Assembly: GCA_013139395.1 (NCBI GenBank)
Contig: WTAX01000154.1
Coordinates: 1-8,487, forward strand
From: Gammaproteobacteria bacterium
Lineage (GTDB): Bacteria > Pseudomonadota > Gammaproteobacteria > GRL18
Direction of reading: 5' to 3'
Length of the DNA stretch: 8,487 nucleotides
The translations under genes were made by a program, and so were the position numbers. Positions within the stretch are counted from its first letter, which is position 1. Every line of letters starts with the position of its first letter. Below the pieces are notes generated by a model. It was given only the letters and a program-made list of their open reading frames with translations. It was not told where the DNA came from and made no database searches. Below are positions 1 to 6,984 of this stretch, piece by piece.

Positions 1-48
1 CTTATGTCCTTTCATGTTTCCTCTTAATATACGAAAGAAGTTATTATC

Positions 49-297
49 TTGAGTCAATTTAAATTTTTTTATCGTGATGGCTGTCATTTGTGTGAAGACA
101 TGTATCAACTTATTCATCCCTATGAAACTAGCCATAAGCTCAGCATTGAGTTGATTAATATTGATCAAGATACTTCATTGCAGGAAAAATACGGTCTGTT
201 AATTCCTGTTCTTACTGATCAGAATGAACAGGAAATTTGTCATTATTTTTTTGATAAAATCAGTTTTGAGCGTGCTCTTGAGTGTAAAAATCAATAA
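49..297 (+). CDS. Glutaredoxin-like thioredoxin-fold protein (DUF836 family)
   Basis: Small 82-residue protein, probably cytoplasmic since no signal or membrane segment is visible. It begins with a beta strand (FKFFYRDG) leading into a redox-type CxxC motif, C12-H-L-C15. A likely cis-proline follows in LLIPVLTD (P53), and a short C-terminal helix holds SFERAL. This is the glutaredoxin-like DUF836 pattern (GCHLCE at the helix start, IPVL later), and the length is normal for that family. The in vivo partner or substrate is not known, so thiol-disulfide exchange is inferred from the fold. The start is TTG, with a purine-rich GAAAGAAG at 33-40 placed 8 bases upstream; no nearer ATG preserves the first strand. 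In related genomes a gene of this kind sits between mucD/degP and lepA, so a periplasmic protease gene may lie just outside the left edge. Confidence 0.8.
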   Translation: MSQFKFFYRDGCHLCEDMYQLIHPYETSHKLSIELINIDQDTSLQEKYGLLIPVLTDQNEQEICHYFFDKISFERALECKNQ

Positions 298-385
298 TTA
301 GTTATTTTTTATAGCCATTGTGTTTGTACAGGTTCATATATCATTGAGTTTACGTTAATAGTAGCTCTACTTTTGTCCTGTTATT

Positions 386-394
386 TGTTATGAT
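386..394 (+). promoter_or_regulatory. Possible extended -10 promoter for lepA-lepB
   Basis: TGT followed by TATGAT forms an extended -10 element (TGnTATGAT, one mismatch to TATAAT). The -35 position 17 bases upstream (TCTACT, 366-371) is poor, which extended -10 promoters tolerate. The start of transcription would be near 401, leaving a leader of about 42 bases before the lepA GTG. It lies in the 145-base gap (298-442) after the glutaredoxin-like gene, which holds no other recognisable feature. Prediction by eye only. Confidence 0.35.
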
Positions 395-442
395 TCACCG
401 CTTATTTTTTTAAAACACAAGATATGATCTTCTGGAGATTGA

Positions 443-2245
443 GTGGCTGAATTAGAATTTATACGTAATTTTTCAATTATTGCCCATATTGACCATGGAA
501 AATCCACATTAGCAGACCGGATCATTCAGATTTGCGGTGGTTTAAGCGATCGTGAGATGCAGGCTCAAGTTCTTGATTCTATGGATATTGAACGTGAGCG
601 CGGCATCACAATTAAGGCACAAAGTGTTTCTCTGGATTATCAGGCGAAGGATGGTAATACGTATCAGCTGAACTTTATTGACACTCCCGGACATGTTGAT
701 TTTTCCTATGAAGTATCACGATCTCTGGCTGCTTGTGAAGGAGCATTATTAGTAGTAGATGCTTCTCAGGGTGTCGAAGCGCAAAGTGTAGCCAATTGCT
801 ATACAGCCATAGAGCAGGGACTGGAAGTGTTACCTGTTTTAAATAAAATTGATTTACCAGCGGCAGATCCTGATCGTGTTATCACAGAAATTGAAGAAGT
901 TATTGGCCTTGATGCTATTGAAGCACCTCATTGCAGTGCTAAAACAGGCGAGGGTGTAGAGGAATTACTGGAATATCTGGTGAAGCATATTCCTGCACCA
1001 GCAGGTGATAGAGATGCGCCATTACAGGCACTGATTATTGATTCCTGGTTTGATTCATATTTGGGTGTGGTTTCTCTGGTGCGCGTAATGCAGGGAACTC
1101 TTAAGCGTAAAGATAAGATGCTGGTGATGTCAACCGGACGATCACATGGTGTTGATGGTATTGGTATTTTTACTCCTAAGCGAGAGCCAAAAGAATTTTT
1201 GACTGCTGGTGAGGTAGGCTACGTTATTGCCGGAATTAAAGATATCTATGGTGCTCCGGTGGGTGATACGTTAACCACCGCACATTATCCTTGCGATAAA
1301 CCATTAAAAGGCTTCAAAGAAATTCAACCACGAGTTTTTGCCGGTCTTTTTCCTGTTTCTTCAGATGATTATGAAAATTTACGTCAAGCATTGGCAAAAC
1401 TAAAACTTAATGATGCGGCGCTGTTTTTTGAACCTGAAGTATCTCAGGCATTAGGTTTTGGTTTTCGTTGTGGTTTTCTGGGTATGCTGCACATGGAAAT
1501 TATTCAGGAACGACTTGAGCGTGAATATGACTTAGATCTGATCACTACTGCACCAACGGTTATTTTTCAAGTATTAACCACTAAGGGTGAGACGATTCAG
1601 GTTGATAATCCCGCATCATTGCCGGAACGCTCAACCATTGCAGAGATCCGTGAACCTATCATTTCGGCCAATATCCTGTTGCCGCATGAATATGTAGGTA
1701 ATGTTATTGGACTTTGTATTGAAAAACGCGGTGTGCAGAAAAAAATGCAATATGTCGGTAATCAGGTCAATATGACCTTTGAAATGCCGATGAATGAGGT
1801 GGTGCTGGATTTCTTTGATCGTTTGAAATCCGTCAGCCGCGGCTTTGCTTCTTTGGAATATCACTTTGAACGTTTTGAAGCTTCAAAATTGGTTAAAATG
1901 GATATTTTAATTAATGGTGAACCCGTTGATGCCTTGTCACTGATTATTCACGAAGACTTAGCGTTAAGCCGTGGTCGTGAATTAACAGAAAAAATGAAAG
2001 AACTGATTCAAAGACAAATGTTTGATGTAGCTATTCAGGCCGCAATTGGTTCAAAAGTTATTGCCAGAACCAATGTTAAAGCATTGAGAAAAAATGTGAC
2101 GGCCAAATGTTACGGTGGTGACATCAGTCGGAAAAGAAAATTATTAGAAAAACAAAAAGCGGGTAAGAAACGTATGAAGCAGGTAGGAAATGTTGAAATT
2201 CCTCAAGAAGCCTTTTTGGCCGTGCTTCATATAGGCAAGGATTAA
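443..2245 (+). CDS. lepA: Elongation factor 4 (LepA), ribosome back-translocating GTPase
   Basis: Translational GTPase that binds the ribosome and affects elongation and initiation, especially under ionic or cold stress. It is 600 residues, essentially the same as E. coli LepA (599). The GTPase motifs are complete: G1 AHIDHGKST (14-22), G2 RGIT (53-56), G3 DTPGH (80-84), G4 NKID (134-137), G5 SAK (165-167). EF-G-like domains II, III and V follow. The LepA-specific C-terminal domain ends with [20 protein letters not shown] and [12 protein letters not shown], which separates it from EF-G and TypA. The start is GTG, with GGAG (434-437) five bases upstream, and the protein begins [19 protein letters not shown] as expected. 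It is the first gene after a 145-base gap and is followed closely by lepB, as in most proteobacteria. Confidence 0.98.
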   Translation: MAELEFIRNFSIIAHIDHGKSTLADRIIQICGGLSDREMQAQVLDSMDIERERGITIKAQSVSLDYQAKDGNTYQLNFIDTPGHVDFSYEVSRSLAACEGALLVVDASQGVEAQSVANCYTAIEQGLEVLPVLNKIDLPAADPDRVITEIEEVIGLDAIEAPHCSAKTGEGVEELLEYLVKHIPAPAGDRDAPLQALIIDSWFDSYLGVVSLVRVMQGTLKRKDKMLVMSTGRSHGVDGIGIFTPKREPKEFLTAGEVGYVIAGIKDIYGAPVGDTLTTAHYPCDKPLKGFKEIQPRVFAGLFPVSSDDYENLRQALAKLKLNDAALFFEPEVSQALGFGFRCGFLGMLHMEIIQERLEREYDLDLITTAPTVIFQVLTTKGETIQVDNPASLPERSTIAEIREPIISANILLPHEYVGNVIGLCIEKRGVQKKMQYVGNQVNMTFEMPMNEVVLDFFDRLKSVSRGFASLEYHFERFEASKLVKMDILINGEPVDALSLIIHEDLALSRGRELTEKMKELIQRQMFDVAIQAAIGSKVIARTNVKALRKNVTAKCYGGDISRKRKLLEKQKAGKKRMKQVGNVEIPQEAFLAVLHIGKD

Positions 2246-2322
2246 ATTCCAGGTTAAATACCCGATTAACGTTGAAAAAGTCAGTTTCTGCTGAATTAGA
2301 GAAAAGAAAAAGAGATTATAGA

Positions 2323-3186
2323 ATGGATTTTGATATTGCATTAGTGCTTGTTGTTTTGACCTTTGTTTCTGGTATTGTCTGGTTAATGGATAAATTCCTT
2401 TGGGAAAAAGATCGACAGGCTAAACAATATGCAGAAATTGAACGTAAAGGAAAAGACATTACTGATCAGGAACGTGATGGCTTATTAGCTGATCCCATAA
2501 TAGTTGATTATGCAAAATCATTATTTCCAGTTTTTTTTATTGTCTTGATCCTGCGCTCCTTTATTTTTGAACCCTTTCGTATCCCATCTCAATCAATGAT
2601 GCCTAATCTATGGGTTGGTGACTTTATTCTTGTTAATAAATTCAGCTATGGTGTACGCTTACCCGTGCTTAATACAGAAATCTTTGATTATGGTAAGCCT
2701 CAAAATGGTGATGTGGCAGTCTTCAGATATCCGGTAAACCCGGCAATCAATTTTATTAAACGGGTTATTGGCGTGCCGGGTGATCATGTGGTTTATAAAA
2801 ATAAATTACTTTATATTAATGATAAAGTCATGTCTCAGGAATTATTAGGTCCCTACAAAGGTGAAGGCTCGGGTAAAAAAATGACTGGTTCTTCACATAA
2901 AAATGAGGATCTGCTGGGCATTGAACATGATATTCTACTGGTCCCCCATAAACCAGACTTGAGCCATATGTACTTTTCTGAGTTTTATAAAAATGGTCAT
3001 ATAGACTTGATTGTCCCGCAAGGAAAATACTTCGTCATGGGTGATAATCGTGATGAAAGTCACGATAGCCGCTTTTGGGGGCTTGTTCCAGAAGACAACT
3101 TAGTTGGCAAGGCTTTCATTATCTGGTTTAATTGGGATGTTGGTCAGGGGCTTTTCTGGGAGCGTATTGGTAATTCAATTGATTAA
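2323..3186 (+). CDS. lepB: Signal peptidase I (LepB)
   Basis: Inner-membrane serine protease that removes signal peptides from proteins exported by Sec and Tat. I place the start at ATG 2323 (287 residues). From there the first helix (residues 4-27, FDIALVLVVL to KFLW) aligns directly with the E. coli N-terminus. The catalytic Ser91 (PSQSM) and Lys146 (FIKRVIGVPGD) also fall one residue from E. coli Ser90 and Lys145. A second helix lies near 66-82 (SLFPVFFIVLILRSFIFEPF), and the signature GDNRDESHDSRFWG is at 240-253, so all catalytic boxes are intact. AAAAAGAG (2307-2314) gives a modest ribosome binding site 8 bases upstream. An upstream in-frame TTG at 2272 would add 17 highly charged residues (KKSVSAELEKRKRDYR) but has no good ribosome binding site. 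lepA ends 77 bases before this start, so cotranscription is likely. Confidence 0.96.
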   Translation: MDFDIALVLVVLTFVSGIVWLMDKFLWEKDRQAKQYAEIERKGKDITDQERDGLLADPIIVDYAKSLFPVFFIVLILRSFIFEPFRIPSQSMMPNLWVGDFILVNKFSYGVRLPVLNTEIFDYGKPQNGDVAVFRYPVNPAINFIKRVIGVPGDHVVYKNKLLYINDKVMSQELLGPYKGEGSGKKMTGSSHKNEDLLGIEHDILLVPHKPDLSHMYFSEFYKNGHIDLIVPQGKYFVMGDNRDESHDSRFWGLVPEDNLVGKAFIIWFNWDVGQGLFWERIGNSID

Positions 3187-3206
3187 GCATATAGATGAAC
3201 TATACT
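3179..3206 (+). promoter_or_regulatory. Possible sigma70 promoter for the DUF4845 gene and rnc
   Basis: TTGATT (3179-3184) and TATACT (3201-3206) are separated by 16 bases and match the -35 and -10 consensus at 4/6 and 5/6 positions. The -35 overlaps the lepB stop codon. Transcription would start around 3213, about 40 bases before the ATG at 3252. It would allow rnc to be transcribed apart from lepA-lepB. By-eye prediction in AT-rich DNA, so chance matches are possible. Confidence 0.35.
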
Positions 3207-3251
3207 GTTTAAAATCAAATATAAACTATTGTTAAGGTATAAGGATTTAAA

Positions 3252-3638
3252 ATGTTAAAACAGAGTTTTAAATACAAACAGCAGAAAGGTTTTACATTCG
3301 TTGGCTGGATTGTTGTACTTGCTATCTTTCTCTTCTTTGCTTATCTTGGCATGGTTGTCACACCAGCGGTGATAGGTGATCATACGACGGATAGAATATT
3401 GGAATCTCTTAAACAAGAGCCTGGAATAACACAAAAATCTAAAAGAGAAATCTGGAAGCTTATTGAAAATCGTATGATCGTTAATCAGGTCAGAAATTTA
3501 ACACAAGATGACTTTGAGATTGTCAAAGAAGGCGACATATTAACTGTTTATCTGGAATACGATGATAAAATTCATTTTATGGGTAATGTGTATATTCTTA
3601 TTGAACGCAATAAATCTGTAGAGCTGGTTCGTAATTGA
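3252..3638 (+). CDS. DUF4845 family single-pass membrane protein
   Basis: Protein of 128 residues and unknown function. A basic N-terminus (KQSFKYKQQKG) is followed by one strong hydrophobic helix, about residues 14-37. A soluble domain of about 90 residues comes next, probably on the periplasmic side given the positive-inside rule. The family is recognised from the KGFTFVGW start, the VTPAVIGD turn after the helix, and its position between lepB and rnc, where DUF4845 genes are typical in Pseudomonas and relatives. The G13-F14-T15 junction after basic residues looks like a type IV prepilin cleavage site, but the usual Glu at mature position 5 is Gly18. Processing as a pilin is therefore doubtful. 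The start is ATG with AAGGAT (3240-3245) at good spacing. Its stop TGA overlaps the TTG start of rnc, suggesting translational coupling. No reaction can be assigned. Confidence 0.85.
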   Translation: MLKQSFKYKQQKGFTFVGWIVVLAIFLFFAYLGMVVTPAVIGDHTTDRILESLKQEPGITQKSKREIWKLIENRMIVNQVRNLTQDDFEIVKEGDILTVYLEYDDKIHFMGNVYILIERNKSVELVRN

Positions 3639-4312
3639 ACACTAACCTTAAAAATCTTAGCAACAAACTGGGTTACACATTTCGAGATTTAAAGTTGTTA
3701 GAACTGGCACTAAGCCATCGCAGTATCGGTAAAAAAAATAACGAGCGTCTGGAATTTCTGGGTGACTCTGTTATTGGTTATGTGATGGCTGAAGAACTTT
3801 ATCAGCGTTTTAACGATGAAAATGAAGGTAATTTGAGTCGCTATCGTTCATTACTGGTAAAAGGTGATACGCTTGCCAGTATTGCTCGTCAATTTGATGT
3901 CGGGCAATATCTTAAACTGGGTGGCGGTGAATTAAAAAGTGGTGGTTTTCGTCGTGCATCTATTTTGGCTGATGCAATGGAAGCAATCATTGGTGCCATT
4001 ACATTAGATTCTGATATTGAACAAGCCAGAGCCTGTATCTTGTCCTGGTATAAAGAGCGCCTGAATAATATCAAGTCGCTTGATCTCAAAGATCCCAAAA
4101 CCCGTTTACAAGAATATCTTCAAGCCCAAAAATTTGACTTGCCGCAATATAAAGTGATTTCAGTTAATGGTAAAGAGCATGCTCAAATTTTTCAGGTTGA
4201 CTGTTACGTCAAAGAACTCAGTCTTAATATTACCTCAGAAGGCAGTAATCGACGAGCAGCTGAACAGAAAAGCGCTGAGCTTATGCTTGAACAGATTGAA
4301 ATTAATAAGTAA
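3635..4312 (+). CDS. rnc: Ribonuclease III
   Basis: Cytoplasmic endonuclease that cuts double-stranded RNA, processing the rRNA precursor and some mRNAs and sRNA duplexes. It is 225 residues, matching E. coli (226). The catalytic domain contains the signature NERLEFLGDS (36-45) with metal-binding Glu37, Glu40 and Asp44, and ADAMEAIIGA (112-121) with Asp113 and Glu116. Each is one position from its E. coli counterpart. The double-stranded RNA binding domain spans about 154-222, starting DPKTRLQEYLQ and ending with the conserved GSNRRAAEQKSAE. The start is TTG, whose last two bases are part of the TGA stop of the DUF4845 gene (TTGA). There is no strong ribosome binding site, so reinitiation after the upstream gene is the likely mode. 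The next ATG would cut into the catalytic domain. era follows after a gap containing a long inverted repeat. Confidence 0.97.
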   Translation: MNTNLKNLSNKLGYTFRDLKLLELALSHRSIGKKNNERLEFLGDSVIGYVMAEELYQRFNDENEGNLSRYRSLLVKGDTLASIARQFDVGQYLKLGGGELKSGGFRRASILADAMEAIIGAITLDSDIEQARACILSWYKERLNNIKSLDLKDPKTRLQEYLQAQKFDLPQYKVISVNGKEHAQIFQVDCYVKELSLNITSEGSNRRAAEQKSAELMLEQIEINK

Positions 4313-4314
4313 TT

Positions 4315-4400
4315 AAATTTGTAACTACTCAGCATAAAAATAAGTGGCCATAGGCTTAACAAGTGTTATTTAGAAATACACTGAATAGTTACTTAAATTT
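4315..4400. repeat. Long imperfect inverted repeat between rnc and era
   Basis: The left arm 4321-4332 (GTAACTACTCAG) pairs with the right arm 4381-4392 (CTGAATAGTTAC) at 11 of 12 positions. After a two-base bulge on the right side, AAATTT (4315-4320) pairs with AAATTT (4395-4400), giving 17 pairs in all. Inside the loop, AAATAA (4338-4343) can pair with TTATTT (4366-4371). Alternatively, TAA and GCC (4341-4349) can pair with GGC and TTA (4353-4358). No T-run directly follows the arm, so it is not a standard intrinsic terminator. It could be an mRNA processing stem, a regulatory structure, or a small MITE-like element. No clear target-site duplication is visible. Confidence 0.65.
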
Positions 4401-4459
4401 TTACTAATCACTTAATTTAACTCCTGAATTTAAAGAACCTTAACCTAAAAATATTAAAT

Positions 4460-5389
4460 ATGACAATAGCTGACTTTCCTGATAACTATCGAAGTGGTTA
4501 TGTAGCCATTATTGGCCGTCCCAATGTGGGTAAATCAACCTTATTGAATTATATACTGGGCTTTCATTTAAGCATTACGTCTAAAAAGCCTCAAACTACC
4601 CGGCATCGTTTGCTTGGTATAAAAACCACAAAGACAGCTCAGGCAGTTTATATCGATACTCCAGGTCTTCATCAAAAGCATAAGGGGGCAATTCATCGTT
4701 ATATGAACAAAGAGGCTATGACCACTTTGCAGGATGTTGATGTGATTGTCTTTGTCGTTGATGGTATTAAATTAACAGAAGAAGATGAGTATGCTATCGA
4801 ATTATTAGAAAAATGTGATCAACCTATAATTCTGGCAGTTAATAAAATTGATAAAATTAGTAACAAGGAACGACTATTACCCTTTATTGACAAGCTCAGT
4901 CAACGCCTGGCTTTCGCTCATATTGTACCTGTTTCTGCTTCTAAGGGGAGTAATGTTGCTGAACTTGAACAGCATATTGAAGAGCATTTACATTGTTCAC
5001 CTGCGTATTTCCCCGAAGAACAAATTACCGACAAAACGGATCGCTTTCTTGCTTCAGAATTAATTCGTGAAAAGCTCATGCGTTTATTAGGTCAGGAATT
5101 ACCTTATGCGGTTGCCGTTGAAGTGGAAGCATTTGAAGAAGAAGCATCCATAATAAAAATTTCCGGCATTATCTGGGTTGAGCGCAGTAATCAGAAAAGC
5201 ATTATTATTGGTAATAAAGGCCAGCAGCTTAAAGAAATCGGTAAGCAGGCCCGCATATCAATGGAACGCCTGTATGACAAAAAAGTATTTTTAAAACTCT
5301 GGGTCAAAGTTAAAGATGGCTGGTCAGATGATGAACGGGCACTAAGGAGCCTGGGTTACTTTGATTTTTCTGATAATGATAAACAATAG
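4460..5389 (+). CDS. era: GTPase Era, 30S ribosome assembly factor
   Basis: Essential GTPase that binds the 3' end of 16S rRNA and helps mature the small subunit. It is 309 residues (E. coli 301). G1 is GRPNVGKS (19-26), G2 is the Era-specific KPQTTR (43-48), G3 is DTPG (66-69), G4 is NKID (128-131) and G5 is SAS (159-161). The C-terminal KH RNA-binding domain occupies about 205-295, with GNKGQ at 251-255 and the family ending WSDDERALRSLGY. The start is the only usable in-frame start before G1. No Shine-Dalgarno sequence is apparent in the AT-rich bases before it, which is unusual in this window. The 3' end overlaps the recO reading frame. The order rnc-era-recO is the standard gammaproteobacterial one and links RNA processing with ribosome assembly. 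Confidence 0.97.
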   Translation: MTIADFPDNYRSGYVAIIGRPNVGKSTLLNYILGFHLSITSKKPQTTRHRLLGIKTTKTAQAVYIDTPGLHQKHKGAIHRYMNKEAMTTLQDVDVIVFVVDGIKLTEEDEYAIELLEKCDQPIILAVNKIDKISNKERLLPFIDKLSQRLAFAHIVPVSASKGSNVAELEQHIEEHLHCSPAYFPEEQITDKTDRFLASELIREKLMRLLGQELPYAVAVEVEAFEEEASIIKISGIIWVERSNQKSIIIGNKGQQLKEIGKQARISMERLYDKKVFLKLWVKVKDGWSDDERALRSLGYFDFSDNDKQ

Positions 5390-6149
5390 AATTAATCTGG
5401 ACAATAAATCAGCAGTTGTACTTCATTATTATCATTATAGGAATACCAGCCTTATTGTTAACTTTTTTGTCAGCGATTTTGGCAAGGTCAGTGCGATTGC
5501 CAGGGGTGTTAAAGGAAAAAAAACAAAGCAAAATCAATTTGCTTTATTGCAGCCTTTTCAACAACTTAATATTTCTCTAACGGGCAGGCAGGAACTGCTT
5601 ATCCTGAAAAATATTGAATCGACATCAGTTAACTGGAAATTATCCGGCAAATCATTGTATTGTGCCTATTACCTCAATGAGTTGTTATTACGATTATTAC
5701 CCTCACACTCAGATTGTCAGCAGATCTTCAGCCTTTATGACAATATCTTAACTCTACTTTCCCATGACGCCGCTGAGTTATCAGATACTGACAGCCGGCA
5801 ACAGCCGGCAATTAATTATGAGATCCCTTTAAGAATATTTGAATTAAAGTTATTAGAATTTTTGGGTTATGGTCTTAATCTGAGTCATGAAATAGAGACA
5901 GGCTTGCTGATTGAAGCTGATAAACAATACTACTACGTCATCGATGCAGGTCCTTGTTATATCAAACCACTTGATAACAACTATTGTCCTGTTAGTGGTT
6001 GTACACTGATAGATTTGAATAATCTCCAGTTTAGTGATCGTAAAACCTTGCATGAAAGCAAACAACTATTAAAATGGGCGCTTGCCGGGCATTTAGGTGA
6101 TAAACCTTTAAAAAGTCGGGAAATGTTTAAGCAGCTGTATTGTTTATAA
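5361..6149 (+). CDS. recO: DNA repair protein RecO
   Basis: Recombination mediator that, with RecR, loads RecA onto SSB-coated single-stranded DNA in the RecFOR pathway and anneals DNA strands. The N-terminal OB-fold is seen in VVLHYYHYRNTSLIVNFFVS, then DFGKVSAIARGVKGKK, then LQPFQQLNISLTGRQEL. The helical C-terminal part includes CAYYLNELLLRLLP, LKLLEFLGYGLNLSH and the typical tail KPLKSREMFKQLY. As in E. coli there is no four-cysteine zinc site. Two starts are possible. TTG 5361 (262 residues) has AAGGAG (5344-5349) 11 bases upstream. ATG 5376 (257 residues) is closer to the usual RecO N-terminus but has no ribosome binding site at normal spacing. Either start overlaps the end of era, so the two genes are probably translationally coupled. 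The stop codon is embedded in a TATAAT that may serve pdxJ. Confidence 0.93.
   Translation: MIFLIMINNRINLDNKSAVVLHYYHYRNTSLIVNFFVSDFGKVSAIARGVKGKKTKQNQFALLQPFQQLNISLTGRQELLILKNIESTSVNWKLSGKSLYCAYYLNELLLRLLPSHSDCQQIFSLYDNILTLLSHDAAELSDTDSRQQPAINYEIPLRIFELKLLEFLGYGLNLSHEIETGLLIEADKQYYYVIDAGPCYIKPLDNNYCPVSGCTLIDLNNLQFSDRKTLHESKQLLKWALAGHLGDKPLKSREMFKQLYCL
5791..5810 (+). repeat. 10-bp perfect tandem duplication inside recO
   Basis: ACAGCCGGCA occurs twice in direct succession. Each copy carries the palindrome GCCGGC, which is GC-rich in an AT-rich gene. It lies in the variable linker coding for DSRQQPAINY, before the conserved helical region. The unit length is not a multiple of three, so loss or gain of one copy would shift the frame. 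Confidence 0.8.
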
Positions 6150-6150
6150 T
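6145..6150 (+). promoter_or_regulatory. Possible -10 element upstream of pdxJ
   Basis: A perfect TATAAT overlaps the recO stop codon, 55 bases before the preferred pdxJ start. No good -35 is present at 16-18 bases upstream, so it would be weak or need an activator. By-eye prediction only. Confidence 0.25.
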
Positions 6151-6204
6151 CATAGACTTTTTTAGAAAAACTAAACTTAATTGTCATATAAAGAGGATAA
6201 AATC

Positions 6205-6942
6205 TTGAGTAATACATCACCCATTCTTCTGGGAGTTAATATTGATCATATTGCCACATTACGGCAGGCCAGAGGTACTCGTTATCCTGATCCTGTTAAG
6301 GCAGCTATGGATGTTGAACTTGCCGGAGCGGATAGTATCACCTTACATTTAAGAGAAGATCGTCGTCATATTCAAGAGCGGGATGTTTATCTTATCAATG
6401 ATGTTCTGCAAACCAGAATGAATCTGGAAATGGCGGTAACGGATGCAATGCTCAATATTGCTGAAAAAGTAAAACCATCAGATTGTTGTCTGGTACCTGA
6501 AAAACGAGAAGAATTGACGACAGAAGGCGGTCTGGATGTCGCCTCACAAATTGAAAAAATGACTGATGCCTGCCTGCAATTAAAAGAAGCTGGCGTGCGA
6601 GCTTCATTGTTTATTGATGCCGATAAAAAACAAATTGATGCTGCAGTTCAGGTGAATGCCCCTGTTATTGAAATTCATACCGGCCATTATGCTGATTATA
6701 ATGGTATTGCTCAGAAAAATGAGTTTGCACGGATCAAAGAGGGAATACTGTATGCGAAATCTTTAGGCTTGCAGGTTAATGCAGGTCATGGCTTACATTA
6801 TCATAATGTTCAAAAAATTGCTGCACTGACGGATATTGAAGAGCTTAATATCGGCCATGCTATTATTGCTCAAGCCCTTTTTACAGGCTTAGCTAACGCA
6901 GTAAAAGAAATGAAAGCGTTAATGATAGAAGCTAGAAAATAG
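6205..6942 (+). CDS. pdxJ: Pyridoxine 5'-phosphate synthase (PdxJ)
   Basis: Catalyses the last ring-forming step of the DXP-dependent vitamin B6 pathway, condensing 1-deoxy-D-xylulose 5-phosphate with 3-amino-2-oxopropyl phosphate (the PdxA product) to give pyridoxine 5'-phosphate in the cytoplasm. It is a TIM-barrel enzyme. Conserved blocks are [76 protein letters not shown] and ELNIGHAII. The acid-base residues of E. coli (His45, Glu72) correspond to His48 and Glu75, and a His in NAGHGL matches E. coli His193. I choose TTG 6205 (245 residues; E. coli 243) because AGAGGA (6192-6197) lies seven bases upstream. The longer in-frame TTG at 6181 lacks a ribosome binding site and would place AGAGGA inside the gene. 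recO-pdxJ adjacency is standard; the usual next gene, acpS, is absent here. Confidence 0.97.
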   Translation: MSNTSPILLGVNIDHIATLRQARGTRYPDPVKAAMDVELAGADSITLHLREDRRHIQERDVYLINDVLQTRMNLEMAVTDAMLNIAEKVKPSDCCLVPEKREELTTEGGLDVASQIEKMTDACLQLKEAGVRASLFIDADKKQIDAAVQVNAPVIEIHTGHYADYNGIAQKNEFARIKEGILYAKSLGLQVNAGHGLHYHNVQKIAALTDIEELNIGHAIIAQALFTGLANAVKEMKALMIEARK

Positions 6943-6984
6943 TCTTTTTTCATACAGCCACAAAAATATAGTTAATGATACTTT

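Noticed and set aside
1..48. Tail of an upstream gene at the left edge
   Set aside because: All three forward frames reach a stop by position 62 but none shows a recognisable C-terminus such as that of a MucD/DegP protease, so no gene is called.
293..311. Possible intrinsic terminator after the glutaredoxin-like gene (AATAA loop TTATT then T-run)
   Set aside because: The stem is five A-T pairs only, too weak to be called a terminator in such AT-rich sequence.
1631..1864. Minus-strand open frame inside lepA
   Set aside because: It lies wholly within a well-conserved gene, shows no family resemblance, and is a shadow of lepA codon use.
2272..2322. Longer lepB start at TTG 2272
   Set aside because: It adds 17 charged residues not seen in the family and lacks a ribosome binding site. 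ATG 2323 gives the E. coli-like N-terminus and catalytic numbering.
2144..2341. Minus-strand open frame across the lepA-lepB junction
   Set aside because: It overlaps two conserved genes, resembles no family, and its hydrophobic look comes from antisense of lysine-rich codons.
4848..5063. Plus-strand open frame inside era
   Set aside because: Out of frame within the conserved Era GTPase; leucine-rich shadow with no family resemblance.
6181..6204. Longer pdxJ start at TTG 6181
   Set aside because: The AGAGGA ribosome binding site lies inside this extension and serves TTG 6205, which also gives the normal family length.
5853..6220. Two minus-strand open frames across the end of recO
   Set aside because: They overlap each other and conserved recO coding sequence, with no recognisable product or ribosome binding site.
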